Below, in pieces: positions 8,787 through 17,066 of a stretch of DNA of 64,000 bases. The notes under the pieces were generated by a model. The model was not told where the DNA came from, ran no database searches, and worked only from the letters and a program-made list of their open reading frames with translations. Positions within the stretch are counted from its first letter, which is position 1, and the number at the start of each line of letters is the position of its first letter. The position numbers and the translations under genes are program-made. Origin of the DNA: JANWKQ01 sp964624635 (lineage in GTDB: Bacteria > Bacteroidota > Bacteroidia > CAIKAF01); contig CAZUXM010000002.1 of assembly GCA_964624635.1 (NCBI GenBank), forward strand, positions 36,967 through 100,966, written 5' to 3'.

Positions 8787-9308
8787 ATGAAAAAAGTATC
8801 TCTATTCGGAACTTTCATCGTAGTAGCTTTTTTAACAGCTTGCGGTAGCGGAAAAGTAAATGAGTTTACTCACGATATAAAAAACGTTAAGATTAAAGTG
8901 GATGCTCCTGTTACTCCGGGACCAAACACTATTCAAGCTGAATTAAAGTTGGATTTGGATTCAGTTTTTAAAGCCAATAAAGCCGATAGAAGTAAAATTA
9001 AAAACATTACTATTGAAGAGTTTACCTTTAACATGGAAGAAGGTAGAAACTTTGACAACTTTGAAAGTTTTACTGTAAACTTTTTCTCTGATGCCAATGA
9101 TATGACCAAATTAGGTACCATTAGTCCGGTAGAAAAAGGAAAGACTTCAATAGCCGCCTCGATTACCGAAAAAGCTAATTTGAGTAAATACTTTTCAGAA
9201 CCATCTATTTTCTTAATTATTGATGCAAATATTACCAATAGTGATAGTTTGGCATACAATATGAATGCTGACCTAAAGGTTAAATTCTCAGCAAAAGAAT
9301 CTAAATAA
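8787..9308 (+). CDS. small lipoprotein of unknown function
   Basis: 173 residues with a lipoprotein signal MKKVSLFGTFIVVAFLTAC (lipid Cys at 19). The mature part looks like a beta-sandwich: alternating strands and the phrase KNITIEEFTFNMEEG, with no catalytic motif visible. It is followed after about 19 bases by the DUF2147 gene and probably shares its transcript. Family not recognised. Confidence 0.6.
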   Translation: MKKVSLFGTFIVVAFLTACGSGKVNEFTHDIKNVKIKVDAPVTPGPNTIQAELKLDLDSVFKANKADRSKIKNITIEEFTFNMEEGRNFDNFESFTVNFFSDANDMTKLGTISPVEKGKTSIAASITEKANLSKYFSEPSIFLIIDANITNSDSLAYNMNADLKVKFSAKESK

Positions 9309-9327
9309 ACTATTAAATTAAATGTAT

Positions 9328-9777
9328 ATGAAAAAATTACTCGTAATAGCTTTGTTGGTGGTAAGTTCAGCTGCTGCTACCATGGCTCAAATATCAGATC
9401 CTGATAAATTATTAGGTGTTTGGACTGTTGAAGATGGTTCGGCAAGAGTTAAAATTGAAAAAATCGGGAACAAGTATTTTGGTAAAACCATTTGGATGAA
9501 AGAACCGAACGACGAAAATGGTAAACCTAAAGTGGATGTTAATAATCCTGATCCTAACTTAAGAAATCAACCTCGTATCGGGTTAAGAATTATGAAAGAT
9601 TTTGAATACGAAGGAAAAGGAATTTTTAAAAATGGAAATATCTACGATCCCAAAAAAGGTAAAACTTATTGCGGTAAAATTACCATGAAAGATGATGACC
9701 ACTTAGATTTGAGAGGTAATATCTGCGGATTTGGAGTATTAGGCAGAACCTCCTCATGGACTCGTTATAAAGAATAA
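9328..9777 (+). CDS. DUF2147 domain-containing secreted protein
   Basis: About 149 residues. The signal peptide MKKLLVIALLVVSSAAATMAQ is followed by a DUF2147 domain starting with LLGVWTVEDGSARVKIEK and containing the family's GKTIW, NGxIYDPKxGKTY and LDLRGxxG motifs. Members are small exported beta-barrel-like proteins whose biochemical role is not established. An ATG two codons upstream (9322) is also in frame; the second ATG gives the more usual MKK signal. Second gene of a likely pair with the lipoprotein at 8787 and followed by a strong terminator. Confidence 0.8.
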   Translation: MKKLLVIALLVVSSAAATMAQISDPDKLLGVWTVEDGSARVKIEKIGNKYFGKTIWMKEPNDENGKPKVDVNNPDPNLRNQPRIGLRIMKDFEYEGKGIFKNGNIYDPKKGKTYCGKITMKDDDHLDLRGNICGFGVLGRTSSWTRYKE

Positions 9778-9800
9778 TGAATAGGCACTTAATGATAATT

Positions 9801-9831
9801 GGGATAACTTAAAAAAAGTTATCCCTTTTTT
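9801..9831 (+). terminator. rho-independent terminator
   Basis: Perfect 10-base stem GGGATAACTT / AAGTTATCCC with a five-A loop, followed by TTTTTT. It ends the 8787-9777 gene pair. Confidence 0.9.
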
Positions 9832-9870
9832 ATTTAATAGATTTTGGGAGAATTTAAAAAACCATTGCCC

Positions 9871-9878
9871 TAATTTTG
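9871..9878 (+). promoter_or_regulatory. -7 promoter box of the peroxiredoxin gene
   Basis: TAATTTTG is a perfect TAnnTTTG match 24 bases before the ATG at 9903. Confidence 0.6.
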
Positions 9879-9902
9879 CAGTAGGTATTTTAAATCATTG
9901 GT

Positions 9903-10361
9903 ATGAGTAAGCAAATGGCAGTGGGTGATTTTGCCCCCGATTTTATTTTAAAAGACCAACATGGTTCGTTGGTAAAACTATCGGACTACAAAAACAAATC
10001 AAACGTAGTGTTGTTTTTTTATCCAAAAGATGATACCCCTGGTTGCACTGCCGAAGTTTGTAGTTTTAGAGATAATTATGAGGGTTTTAAAAGTAGTGGT
10101 GCCGAAGTAATTGGAATAAGCTCTGATGATAGTGCATCGCATTTTAAGTTTGCTGCTAAACATCATTTGCCTTATACGCTATTAAGTGATCATGGAGGGA
10201 AAGTAAGAAAACTGTTTGGGGTGCCTACTTCTCTTATATTTTTGCCCGGAAGAGTTACTTATATCATCGATAAACAAGGAGTGATAAGGCATGTTTTTAA
10301 TTCGCAACTGAATGTTACCAAACATGTAGACGAGGCAATGAAAATGTTGGCTACTATTTAA
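9903..10361 (+). CDS. bcp: thioredoxin-dependent peroxiredoxin, BCP/PrxQ type
   Basis: Cytoplasmic enzyme of 152 residues that reduces hydrogen peroxide and organic peroxides using thioredoxin. The thioredoxin-fold core carries FYPKDDTPGCTAEVC: Cys48 is the peroxidatic residue and Cys53, five positions on, is placed as the resolving Cys of the atypical two-Cys subgroup. Length and the GVPTS and YIIDKQGVIRH segments fit the family. It has its own promoter and its last four bases overlap the end of the convergent gene at 10358. Confidence 0.93.
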   Translation: MSKQMAVGDFAPDFILKDQHGSLVKLSDYKNKSNVVLFFYPKDDTPGCTAEVCSFRDNYEGFKSSGAEVIGISSDDSASHFKFAAKHHLPYTLLSDHGGKVRKLFGVPTSLIFLPGRVTYIIDKQGVIRHVFNSQLNVTKHVDEAMKMLATI

Positions 10362-11767
10362 CGGAGTATTTCAAATACTCTTTGCAATGGATTTTTTTCT
10401 CCGCTTCGGTTCATATGCATCCAGCCCATGAATTTACAATCTCCCGGAAGTATATTATCCAGGTCAACAAATCCTTTTAATGCAATGATACCCGTTATGG
10501 GATTTCGTTTGTAAAATTTTATTCCGTAGTTTTTAGGTCGCAACAGTATATATCTTGAATTATACTGTGGGTGTAAAGTATGAAAATCAATGATTTCACA
10601 GAGGTAGTATAATTCTTTCTTAGGGCCAATAAATTTTTTGGTAATCATCTTTACATTTAACTCATGATCAATATCCCATTTTTTTTTAGGTAAGGAAGCT
10701 AGTTGTATATCATGATCAATTCTGGATGTAAATGGATACTCATTAAACTCATCCCCTTTTATTTTTAAAAAGAATCTGGGTGAAGTTGGTATAATAGATC
10801 GTTGAAATTTTCCTCTACGGATACTGATGGGTAATACGGGCCATATCTTTTGCCAGTAGCGAGGAATAACCGTAAAACGAGTAATACGTACAATAAGAAT
10901 CACTGTAATGATGAGCTCCTGTGATAAAAGATTTAAATGCGTTAATATTCCTTTTGCCACACCCTCTTCGTACATCAATCCAAAAAGCTGAACCATACCC
11001 GCAGCTAAAAATGCAATCAGTAAAAATATTTGCATAGTGTTTCTATCCAAACACTTGTTGAGATAAATTCTGCGTGAAAAATTTAAGAAGTTATTGAGGA
11101 TACGAGCCCAAATCTCAATTTGTATAGAGAAGATAAAAAGAGTTACAATAAAAAAGAAATTAAGACCTAATGACAATAAAAAATCATAAATACCATGAAT
11201 AAGGGTAGCAATAATTAAACCTATGAAACTGTATACAACTGCTCTAAAAAATGATTTACGATACCCAACCGTCATAAATCCTGCAATGATACTTGATCCA
11301 ACTATATGTGAAACGGTACTCATGATGCCCCTCCAATACACCACTGAGATGCCACTCTTTTCCATGTAGATGTAATTTTCAACAGTGGCAAACCCCAAAG
11401 CCACCAGCGAAGCATAAATAATGATGTTAGGTTCTTCTATCAACGATTTTTTCTTTAATAAACCAGCCACTGACAACCAGGTGAGTACTACTATTAAAAA
11501 TCCAAGAAACTTACAGGCTTCTTCCATGAGTGCTACATGGTAAGTAAAGAAAATAAAATCACGCCATTTACCTTCAGGGAAATATTGACGTACTTCAGGC
11601 AAATCAAACTCCAATACCAAAATGGTACTTAATGCACCCATTACCAGTGGAAAAATAAGTTGTGGCCATTTAATTTGTGTAAACACATTTACCTTACGTA
11701 AATATACCGCCCAAATAAAAGTGAGAATGAGAGCTGCAACTGCTTTTAAAATAATTCCAAATTCCAT
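10358..11767 (-). CDS. PrsW-like intramembrane protease family protein
   Basis: 469 residues. Several membrane helices fill the N-terminal half, with the PrsW signature residues: EEACK (Glu82, Glu83, Lys86), FATVENYIY with Glu130, a His at 154 and HGIYDF (His191, Asp195). These match the glutamate and histidine motifs of the PrsW/CPBP-type intramembrane proteases. Two further helices and a C-terminal soluble region of about 150 residues are not typical and may be a sensor or substrate domain. The gene starts 31 bases after the outer-membrane protein gene at 11799, so the two may be co-transcribed. Substrate unknown. Confidence 0.7.
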   Translation of the reverse strand: MEFGIILKAVAALILTFIWAVYLRKVNVFTQIKWPQLIFPLVMGALSTILVLEFDLPEVRQYFPEGKWRDFIFFTYHVALMEEACKFLGFLIVVLTWLSVAGLLKKKSLIEEPNIIIYASLVALGFATVENYIYMEKSGISVVYWRGIMSTVSHIVGSSIIAGFMTVGYRKSFFRAVVYSFIGLIIATLIHGIYDFLLSLGLNFFFIVTLFIFSIQIEIWARILNNFLNFSRRIYLNKCLDRNTMQIFLLIAFLAAGMVQLFGLMYEEGVAKGILTHLNLLSQELIITVILIVRITRFTVIPRYWQKIWPVLPISIRRGKFQRSIIPTSPRFFLKIKGDEFNEYPFTSRIDHDIQLASLPKKKWDIDHELNVKMITKKFIGPKKELYYLCEIIDFHTLHPQYNSRYILLRPKNYGIKFYKRNPITGIIALKGFVDLDNILPGDCKFMGWMHMNRSGEKNPLQRVFEILR

Positions 11768-11798
11768 ACGAGATAAAAGTGCAGCTTAAAGTAAAAGA

Positions 11799-12965
11799 TT
11801 ATTTTCCAATTGTGTAGGCAATACCAAAGGTAATATTTACCCAAGATAAATTAATAGGTGCCAGTTGACCCGCTACTGACTCAGAAACTTGTTGCCCATT
11901 TTGATAATCCCTACGAATAATTCCCTGAAAATTGGCTCTACCAAACATGGTTGAAACATTCGCCTTGACCTGAAATTTACGATTGATAAAATATCGAGCA
12001 GATAATTGCCCACCAAAAATAAAAGAGGTGGATTGATCAGTATATACACTGGTTTGGGTAATACCATTATCAGTATAAGTAGCAGTTGCCTTTGGATAAT
12101 AACTAAAAAATGCACCAAATATAGCTTTGTAATCCAGCATTAATCGTCCATATTCATTATAATATCCTAACCCCCCGGCAGCATAAAAGTTGTGCCAGTC
12201 ATCCACTTCAATCTTAATATCAGTAGCTGTGTTAGGAAGATTACCTAGTACCAAATCATTTTGTTGGGTTCCTATATAAGGATTCCACATGTAACCGGCT
12301 GATACATTGAAGCCCATCCCACGGAATAAATAATAAGTAGCATCTAACTCAACATGCATACCTGTGCTGGCTGTTGTAGAAGCACTCCCTAAATTACCGA
12401 TGTTGCCAAAAGGGATAGAAACTCCTGTAGCGACACTAATATAATGAGGACTTAAATACGTAAAATCTTTTGAATCTTTTTTGTTTTTTTTGTTGTTGGG
12501 TGAACCTGAAATATATATTACATCACCATTAGCGTATTCTATACGGTCAATTTTAGTATTAGCGAGGTATTCCAGATAATTATTATTGGTGTTAACAGGA
12601 ATATAGTTTACACCAAATCGTTTTCGTTCTACTACTTCGCAATAGATTACTTTTCCATCGGTGGTATAAATTTTATCAGGTTCTTTGGATCGGTTGGTGT
12701 TTTGGTTATTGATAATGGTTTCGATGTTTTGGTTGCCAAAACTTTCTTCAGACCCATTTTCAAATACAATTTTATCAATTTCCTCTTTATCCATTACATA
12801 TGGAGTTTGAGTGGTATCATTGTATAATGTAAATGTGATATCAGTTTGGCGAATCTCGGTTACATTCACCTCCAGATCTTTGCCGTTTTTAGTAATGATA
12901 TGATCCTGTGAATACCCTATGGTGTATATAGCAACTACAAAAATGGTAACCAGCAGAGCTCTCAT
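11799..12965 (-). CDS. outer-membrane beta-barrel protein with duplicated N-terminal domain
   Basis: 388 residues. A signal peptide (MRALLVTIFVVAIYTIGYSQ) is followed by two related segments (about 20-75 and 97-152), each reading like D-x-I-x-T-x-[ND]-GK-x-[IL]-x-x-x-V-x-E to a final [IV]xFENG or IEYANGD. From about 165 to the end alternating aromatic strands suggest an eight- to ten-strand barrel ending in TFGIAYTIGK. The duplicated domain probably forms a periplasmic or surface module. It precedes the PrsW-like gene. Confidence 0.6.
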   Translation of the reverse strand: MRALLVTIFVVAIYTIGYSQDHIITKNGKDLEVNVTEIRQTDITFTLYNDTTQTPYVMDKEEIDKIVFENGSEESFGNQNIETIINNQNTNRSKEPDKIYTTDGKVIYCEVVERKRFGVNYIPVNTNNNYLEYLANTKIDRIEYANGDVIYISGSPNNKKNKKDSKDFTYLSPHYISVATGVSIPFGNIGNLGSASTTASTGMHVELDATYYLFRGMGFNVSAGYMWNPYIGTQQNDLVLGNLPNTATDIKIEVDDWHNFYAAGGLGYYNEYGRLMLDYKAIFGAFFSYYPKATATYTDNGITQTSVYTDQSTSFIFGGQLSARYFINRKFQVKANVSTMFGRANFQGIIRRDYQNGQQVSESVAGQLAPINLSWVNITFGIAYTIGK

Positions 12966-13081
12966 AGTATGATTTTACTATTGTGAATTTACAAAAATTT
13001 TATGGATGACTGTAATTCGTTCAACGTAATTTAACAATATAGTATTACGTGGTAAACGATGAATTGTTACTTTTTTTATCA

Positions 13082-14416
13082 CTAAATTTTAAGCTTTTTC
13101 CATCGCCCTGAATGCATATATATAGACGACATGACCCCGAAAGTAAACATGTATATCACCTCAGCCATCCATATTCCCCACAAAGGGAAAGGAGCAGTTT
13201 TATCAGTAGAAATATAACTGAAAACCATATAAATGGCAATACAAATTGCTTCTATTATTAAGGCCGTAAATGTATTCCCTGTTCCGGATACCGATTGGAA
13301 AAATACCGCCGAAACCGAAAAAAATATCATTGCAGTAAATACAGTAACAAGGGGTAAACGGGCATGGGGTATCAAAGTTTGATCCATGGTAAATAGTTGT
13401 ACCAATGCATCCGGAAAAATGAGCAGGATAGGGCATACCACCAAGGCATATCCCAAACTGAGTTTAATTACTTTATATATCAAAGAGATGACTTCTTTTT
13501 CACGTTCCTGACCTATAAGATTACTTACCATGCTATTGGTTGCTGATGATAAGGCGATAGGTGACATTAAGAATACAGAATATATACTTCGTACAATGAT
13601 AGATACTTCAAAATTCACCTTTCCGGTATTTTCTATCCATACAAAAAAGTAGAACCATGCAACTATTGAAAGAGAATATTGAATCACTAACCAAAAACTT
13701 ACTTTGAATATTTGTTGTAAATGTTCGGAAGTAAGAAATATGAATTGGTTGAGTTGATAGGTTTTATAATCTTTGTTGATGAAAATATAAACAACATAGG
13801 TAATTGCACATGCAACATCAGCAATACCACTGGCAATAGCAGCTCCTTTAATTTGCATAGGGGGGAATCCGGCTTTGCCAAAGATCATCATCCAGGCAAG
13901 TATGATATTAACAATAGCATTTACTGAAGATGCAATGGTAACTGCCACCGAACTACCTCTTCCAATATTGTAAGCACAAAAACACCAGGCTAATTGGGTA
14001 CCCAAAAATCCAAATGAACGATAAGATAAATATTCTGTAGCATTTTTTGCGACTTCCTGTGATTCAAGAATGGAAGAAAAAACTGAAAATGTAAAAAACT
14101 TAAAGAAGATAAATACGGCAATAGCGTATATCATCGCTATATTAATCACATTCCAGAAAATTTTCCCTACCTCAGGTAATCGACCCTCTCCAATTCTACG
14201 TGCTATAAGAATTTGTCCGCCCATAGTAAATCCATACCCTATGATATAGAATACCATATAAAACAATCCGGCAATACCTACTGCACTTTGTTGTATTGAA
14301 TCCACCTTCCCTAAAAAATAGGTATCAGCGATAATGATTGATTGATTGGCAATGAGCCCCCCGTAAATAGGGAGTGCCAATGCAAGAATTTCTTTATATG
14401 TTAATGATGTTTTCAT
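13082..14416 (-). CDS. MATE family efflux transporter
   Basis: 444 residues with about twelve membrane helices in two similar halves. The start SLTYKEILALALPIYGGLIANQ and the phrase GYGFTMGGQILIARRIGEG are typical of the DinF-like branch of multidrug and toxic compound exporters, which use an H+ or Na+ gradient to expel cationic or other compounds. Substrate cannot be told from sequence. It has its own perfect -7 box 39 bases before the ATG. Confidence 0.85.
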   Translation of the reverse strand: MKTSLTYKEILALALPIYGGLIANQSIIIADTYFLGKVDSIQQSAVGIAGLFYMVFYIIGYGFTMGGQILIARRIGEGRLPEVGKIFWNVINIAMIYAIAVFIFFKFFTFSVFSSILESQEVAKNATEYLSYRSFGFLGTQLAWCFCAYNIGRGSSVAVTIASSVNAIVNIILAWMMIFGKAGFPPMQIKGAAIASGIADVACAITYVVYIFINKDYKTYQLNQFIFLTSEHLQQIFKVSFWLVIQYSLSIVAWFYFFVWIENTGKVNFEVSIIVRSIYSVFLMSPIALSSATNSMVSNLIGQEREKEVISLIYKVIKLSLGYALVVCPILLIFPDALVQLFTMDQTLIPHARLPLVTVFTAMIFFSVSAVFFQSVSGTGNTFTALIIEAICIAIYMVFSYISTDKTAPFPLWGIWMAEVIYMFTFGVMSSIYMHSGRWKKLKI

Positions 14417-14454
14417 ATAGGGCAGGGCCCCAAGGATTCAAAAAAAATGATGTG

Positions 14455-14462
14455 CAAAGGTA
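14455..14462 (-). promoter_or_regulatory. -7 promoter box of the MATE gene
   Basis: TACCTTTG on the minus strand fits TAnnTTTG, with about 38 bases to the ATG at 14416. Confidence 0.55.
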
Positions 14463-14479
14463 ATTATTTATAACGGATG

Positions 14480-15640
14480 TTATTTTACATAGAGAACCAA
14501 TCCTTTCAGGTATTCCGTTTCAGGATGATAGATGTTCACCGGATGATCAGCCGGCTGACTTAATTGATGTAAAATTTTTACATCACGTTTTGATTCAATG
14601 GCTGCAGATAAAACAGCACCTCTGAAAGCAGGTTTATCTACTACCTGTGAACATGAATAGGTAAATAATATACCTCCGGGCAATATTTTTTTTAATGCCA
14701 GCTCATTGATTCTTTTATACGCCATAATTGCATTGTGCCGTGACGATATGGATTTGGCAAATGCAGGTGGGTCTAATACGATGAGGTCAAATTTATCTTC
14801 AGTTTTTGAAAGGTAATCAAGGGCATCTTGTGTAATGCTTTTATGAGAACCGTTGAATTGATTGATAGAGATATTTTTTTCAACTCCTTCCATTGCAGTA
14901 GCAGATGAATCAACAGAAGTTACTGATAAAGCATTGTTTTTTAATGCATACATACTAAAGCCTCCGGTATAACAAAATGTATTGAGTACATGTTTGCCTT
15001 CTGCGTATTTTCCTAACAGACTTCTATTATCTCGCTGATCTAAAAAAAAGCCGGTTTTTTGTCCTTTTTCCCAATTCACCTCAAATTCCACTCCATTTTC
15101 TTTTATGGTAGTTTGTGCAGTATTACCCAACAAATATGGATTCACTTCTGCTTTAAATTTTTGAGTGAATTTTATATATATAGTTTTTACTTCTGGTAGA
15201 ACCTGTTGAATGGTTTTGCCAATCAGTTCTATCTGATTAAGCATATATACATGGTGAATTTGCACTACCACATGTCCATTATAATAATCAATGATAACAC
15301 CTGGGAGCCCATCTCCTTCAGCATGTATCAACCTAAATGCATTAGTGTTTGGATTGTCTAATAACCCGGCTTTTTTACGGAGTGATAAGGCCGTTTGGAA
15401 TCGATCCAGAAATAATTCTTCATTTACCTCTTCATTACCAAAAGCGAGAATTTTTACAGCAATGGATCCATCATTAAAATATCCGGATGCGATTTTGTTT
15501 TTTTGAGAGTCAAATACATCCACAGGCTCTCCATCTTGCAGATTTTTGTCGGCTTGGGCGATTGCTCCTGAAAATATCCAGTGATGTTTACGTAAAGGAG
15601 AGGCCTCTTTTCCTCTTTTAAGAGTAATATTTTTTTTCAT
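14480..15640 (-). CDS. class I SAM-dependent rRNA methyltransferase, RlmI-like
   Basis: 386 residues. An N-terminal PUA-like RNA-binding domain (about 1-80, with LRKHHWIFSGAI) precedes a Rossmann methyltransferase: SAM-binding NTFCYTGGFSMYA and catalytic-loop DPPAFAKS, then TYSCSQ. This is the layout of RlmI, which makes 5-methylcytosine in 23S rRNA. The ATG at 15640 is used because the protein family begins there; the frame stays open upstream only through the preceding gene. It starts two bases after the stop of the ATPase gene at 15643, so the two are co-transcribed. Confidence 0.85.
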   Translation of the reverse strand: MKKNITLKRGKEASPLRKHHWIFSGAIAQADKNLQDGEPVDVFDSQKNKIASGYFNDGSIAVKILAFGNEEVNEELFLDRFQTALSLRKKAGLLDNPNTNAFRLIHAEGDGLPGVIIDYYNGHVVVQIHHVYMLNQIELIGKTIQQVLPEVKTIYIKFTQKFKAEVNPYLLGNTAQTTIKENGVEFEVNWEKGQKTGFFLDQRDNRSLLGKYAEGKHVLNTFCYTGGFSMYALKNNALSVTSVDSSATAMEGVEKNISINQFNGSHKSITQDALDYLSKTEDKFDLIVLDPPAFAKSISSRHNAIMAYKRINELALKKILPGGILFTYSCSQVVDKPAFRGAVLSAAIESKRDVKILHQLSQPADHPVNIYHPETEYLKGLVLYVK

Positions 15641-15642
15641 AT

Positions 15643-16788
15643 TTAAATATTTTGAACAGAATCCCAACCAACCACTGTTAATTGGTTTTCCAATACTTTT
15701 TCTTGCATACCTGTATTGATTAATATTCCCCCATTTTGACGGAATACTTTGTTGAACCAAATGAGTCCTTTTACATCATCAGACATGAATTTTTTAGAAG
15801 ACTTTATTTCAATAGGAATGATTTCTTCATTTTTTTCTATCACAATGTCAACCTCATTGCCCGTGCTATCTCTAAAAAAATACATATTGCCTGATTGTTC
15901 TTTATTGTATCTGTTTTTACGTATTTCAGTTATGACAAAATTCTCAAATATTTTACCATAAAGATTGTTCTTTTTTAAAGCAGATGTAGTATTTATCTGC
16001 AATAAACTACATAATAATCCGGTATCATAAAAGTACAGTTTGGGGGATTTGATTACTCTTTTATTAAGGTTAGTATGATAAGGCTGTAAAAAATAGATGA
16101 TATAACTGCTTTCCAATACATTAAGCCAGGCTTGAATAGTTTTGTTATCAACTCCTACTTCTTTAGCAAGAGAGTTCATATTCAAAAGTTGAGAAGCTCG
16201 TTGTGCACATAACAGCAAAAATTTATTAAAAAGGCGAGTATTTTCAATATTACGTATTTGCCTCACATCTCTTTCAACATATGTTTTTATATAATTGGGC
16301 AGCCATCTTTCATTACTTGATTTTCCGGTAGCCACTAATGGATAAAAACCTTCGATTAGCCATTTTTCCAGAGGCTTCTCATTTTTTTTCATTTCTCCTA
16401 AACTAAAAGGAAGGAGTTCTATATATCCTACTCTTCCGGCAAGTGATTGTGAAATTTTCTCATTCAATAAAAAATGGTTACTTCCCGTTAAAATAAATTG
16501 ATTGTTGGTGTTTTTTTTATCTACAATTCCTTGTAAATAGTTAAAGAGGGAAGGGACCCTGTGTACTTCATCTAAAATAGCTCCTTTTGTAAATTGCTCA
16601 AGAAATTTACGACCCTCTTTTTCAGCAATTTCAGCTATGTCAGGATCTTCTAAACTTATATAAGGTTTATCAGGAAACTCATATTTGGCTAAAGTGGTTT
16701 TTCCGGATTGTCTTGGACCAGTAATACAAACAATCTTAAATTCATTGGCAGTTAAGATGAGTTCGGATGCTATAGCCCTTTTAATCAT
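15643..16788 (-). CDS. AAA ATPase with C-terminal DUF4143 domain
   Basis: 381 residues. The N-terminal AAA_14 domain has Walker A GPRQSGKTT, a Walker B-like GAILDEVHR and sensor LTGSNHF. The C-terminal DUF4143 domain has a restriction-endonuclease-like core (GNEVDIVIE, PIEIKSS). Such proteins are common in many copies in Bacteroidota and archaea; their role is unknown. The ATG at 16788 begins MIKRAIASEL, the usual start, and lies four bases after a -7 box embedded in a palindrome, so the mRNA is probably leaderless and the gene possibly self-regulated. Downstream rlmI-like gene is in the same transcript. Confidence 0.82.
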   Translation of the reverse strand: MIKRAIASELILTANEFKIVCITGPRQSGKTTLAKYEFPDKPYISLEDPDIAEIAEKEGRKFLEQFTKGAILDEVHRVPSLFNYLQGIVDKKNTNNQFILTGSNHFLLNEKISQSLAGRVGYIELLPFSLGEMKKNEKPLEKWLIEGFYPLVATGKSSNERWLPNYIKTYVERDVRQIRNIENTRLFNKFLLLCAQRASQLLNMNSLAKEVGVDNKTIQAWLNVLESSYIIYFLQPYHTNLNKRVIKSPKLYFYDTGLLCSLLQINTTSALKKNNLYGKIFENFVITEIRKNRYNKEQSGNMYFFRDSTGNEVDIVIEKNEEIIPIEIKSSKKFMSDDVKGLIWFNKVFRQNGGILINTGMQEKVLENQLTVVGWDSVQNI

Positions 16789-16822
16789 AGTCCAAATATA
16801 CAAAATTTCACATATTTGGACT
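16789..16822. repeat. promoter-proximal palindrome (operator candidate)
   Basis: 34-base palindrome with perfect 11-base outer arms AGTCCAAATAT / ATATTTGGACT. It ends at the ATG of the AAA/DUF4143 gene and contains its -7 box. A second, related palindrome begins one base further upstream. Confidence 0.75.
16793..16800 (-). promoter_or_regulatory. -7 promoter box of the AAA/DUF4143 gene
   Basis: TATATTTG on the minus strand, perfect TAnnTTTG, lies within the promoter-proximal palindrome at 16789-16822. GACT separates it from the ATG. Confidence 0.6.
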
Positions 16823-16823
16823 T

Positions 16824-16859
16824 AACTCCAATATTGCAAAATTTTGCATATTTGGAGTT
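16824..16859. repeat. second palindrome of the tandem pair
   Basis: 36-base near-perfect palindrome with outer arms AACTCCAA / TTTGGAGTT-type and the perfect centre GCAAAATTTTGC. It shares CTCCAA/TCCAAATAT and AAAATTT elements with the palindrome at 16789-16822, repeating at a spacing of 35 bases. A dimeric DNA-binding protein could sit on both. Confidence 0.75.
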
Positions 16860-17032
16860 GTAGAGTATAAAATATTGATAATCAGCATTAAGTAATCGAT
16901 TTATTTCTTGGTTCTATTTTTTAGAATTCTCTTCAAGAGCGATAAGTGAGAAGTTACTGAACACTTAACATGATTTAAAAAAATAGGTGCCAAATACCGG
17001 ATATTATGCATGCATAATTCTTTAATGTATGT

Positions 17033-17040
17033 TATATTTG
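17033..17040 (+). promoter_or_regulatory. -7 promoter box of the ceramidase-like gene
   Basis: TATATTTG is a perfect TAnnTTTG match 26 bases before the ATG at 17067. It rules out the upstream in-frame ATG at 17010. Confidence 0.6.
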
Positions 17041-17066
17041 TAGAAACAGCTCAAAAATCATTTATT

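Noticed and set aside
9322..9327. Earlier ATG of the DUF2147 gene (MYMKK)
   Set aside because: In frame and possible, but the second ATG gives the standard MKK signal peptide; the difference is two residues.
13024..13056. ACGTAAT / ATTACGT inverted repeat after the MATE gene
   Set aside because: A seven-base stem with a 13-base loop and no T run is too weak to call a terminator.
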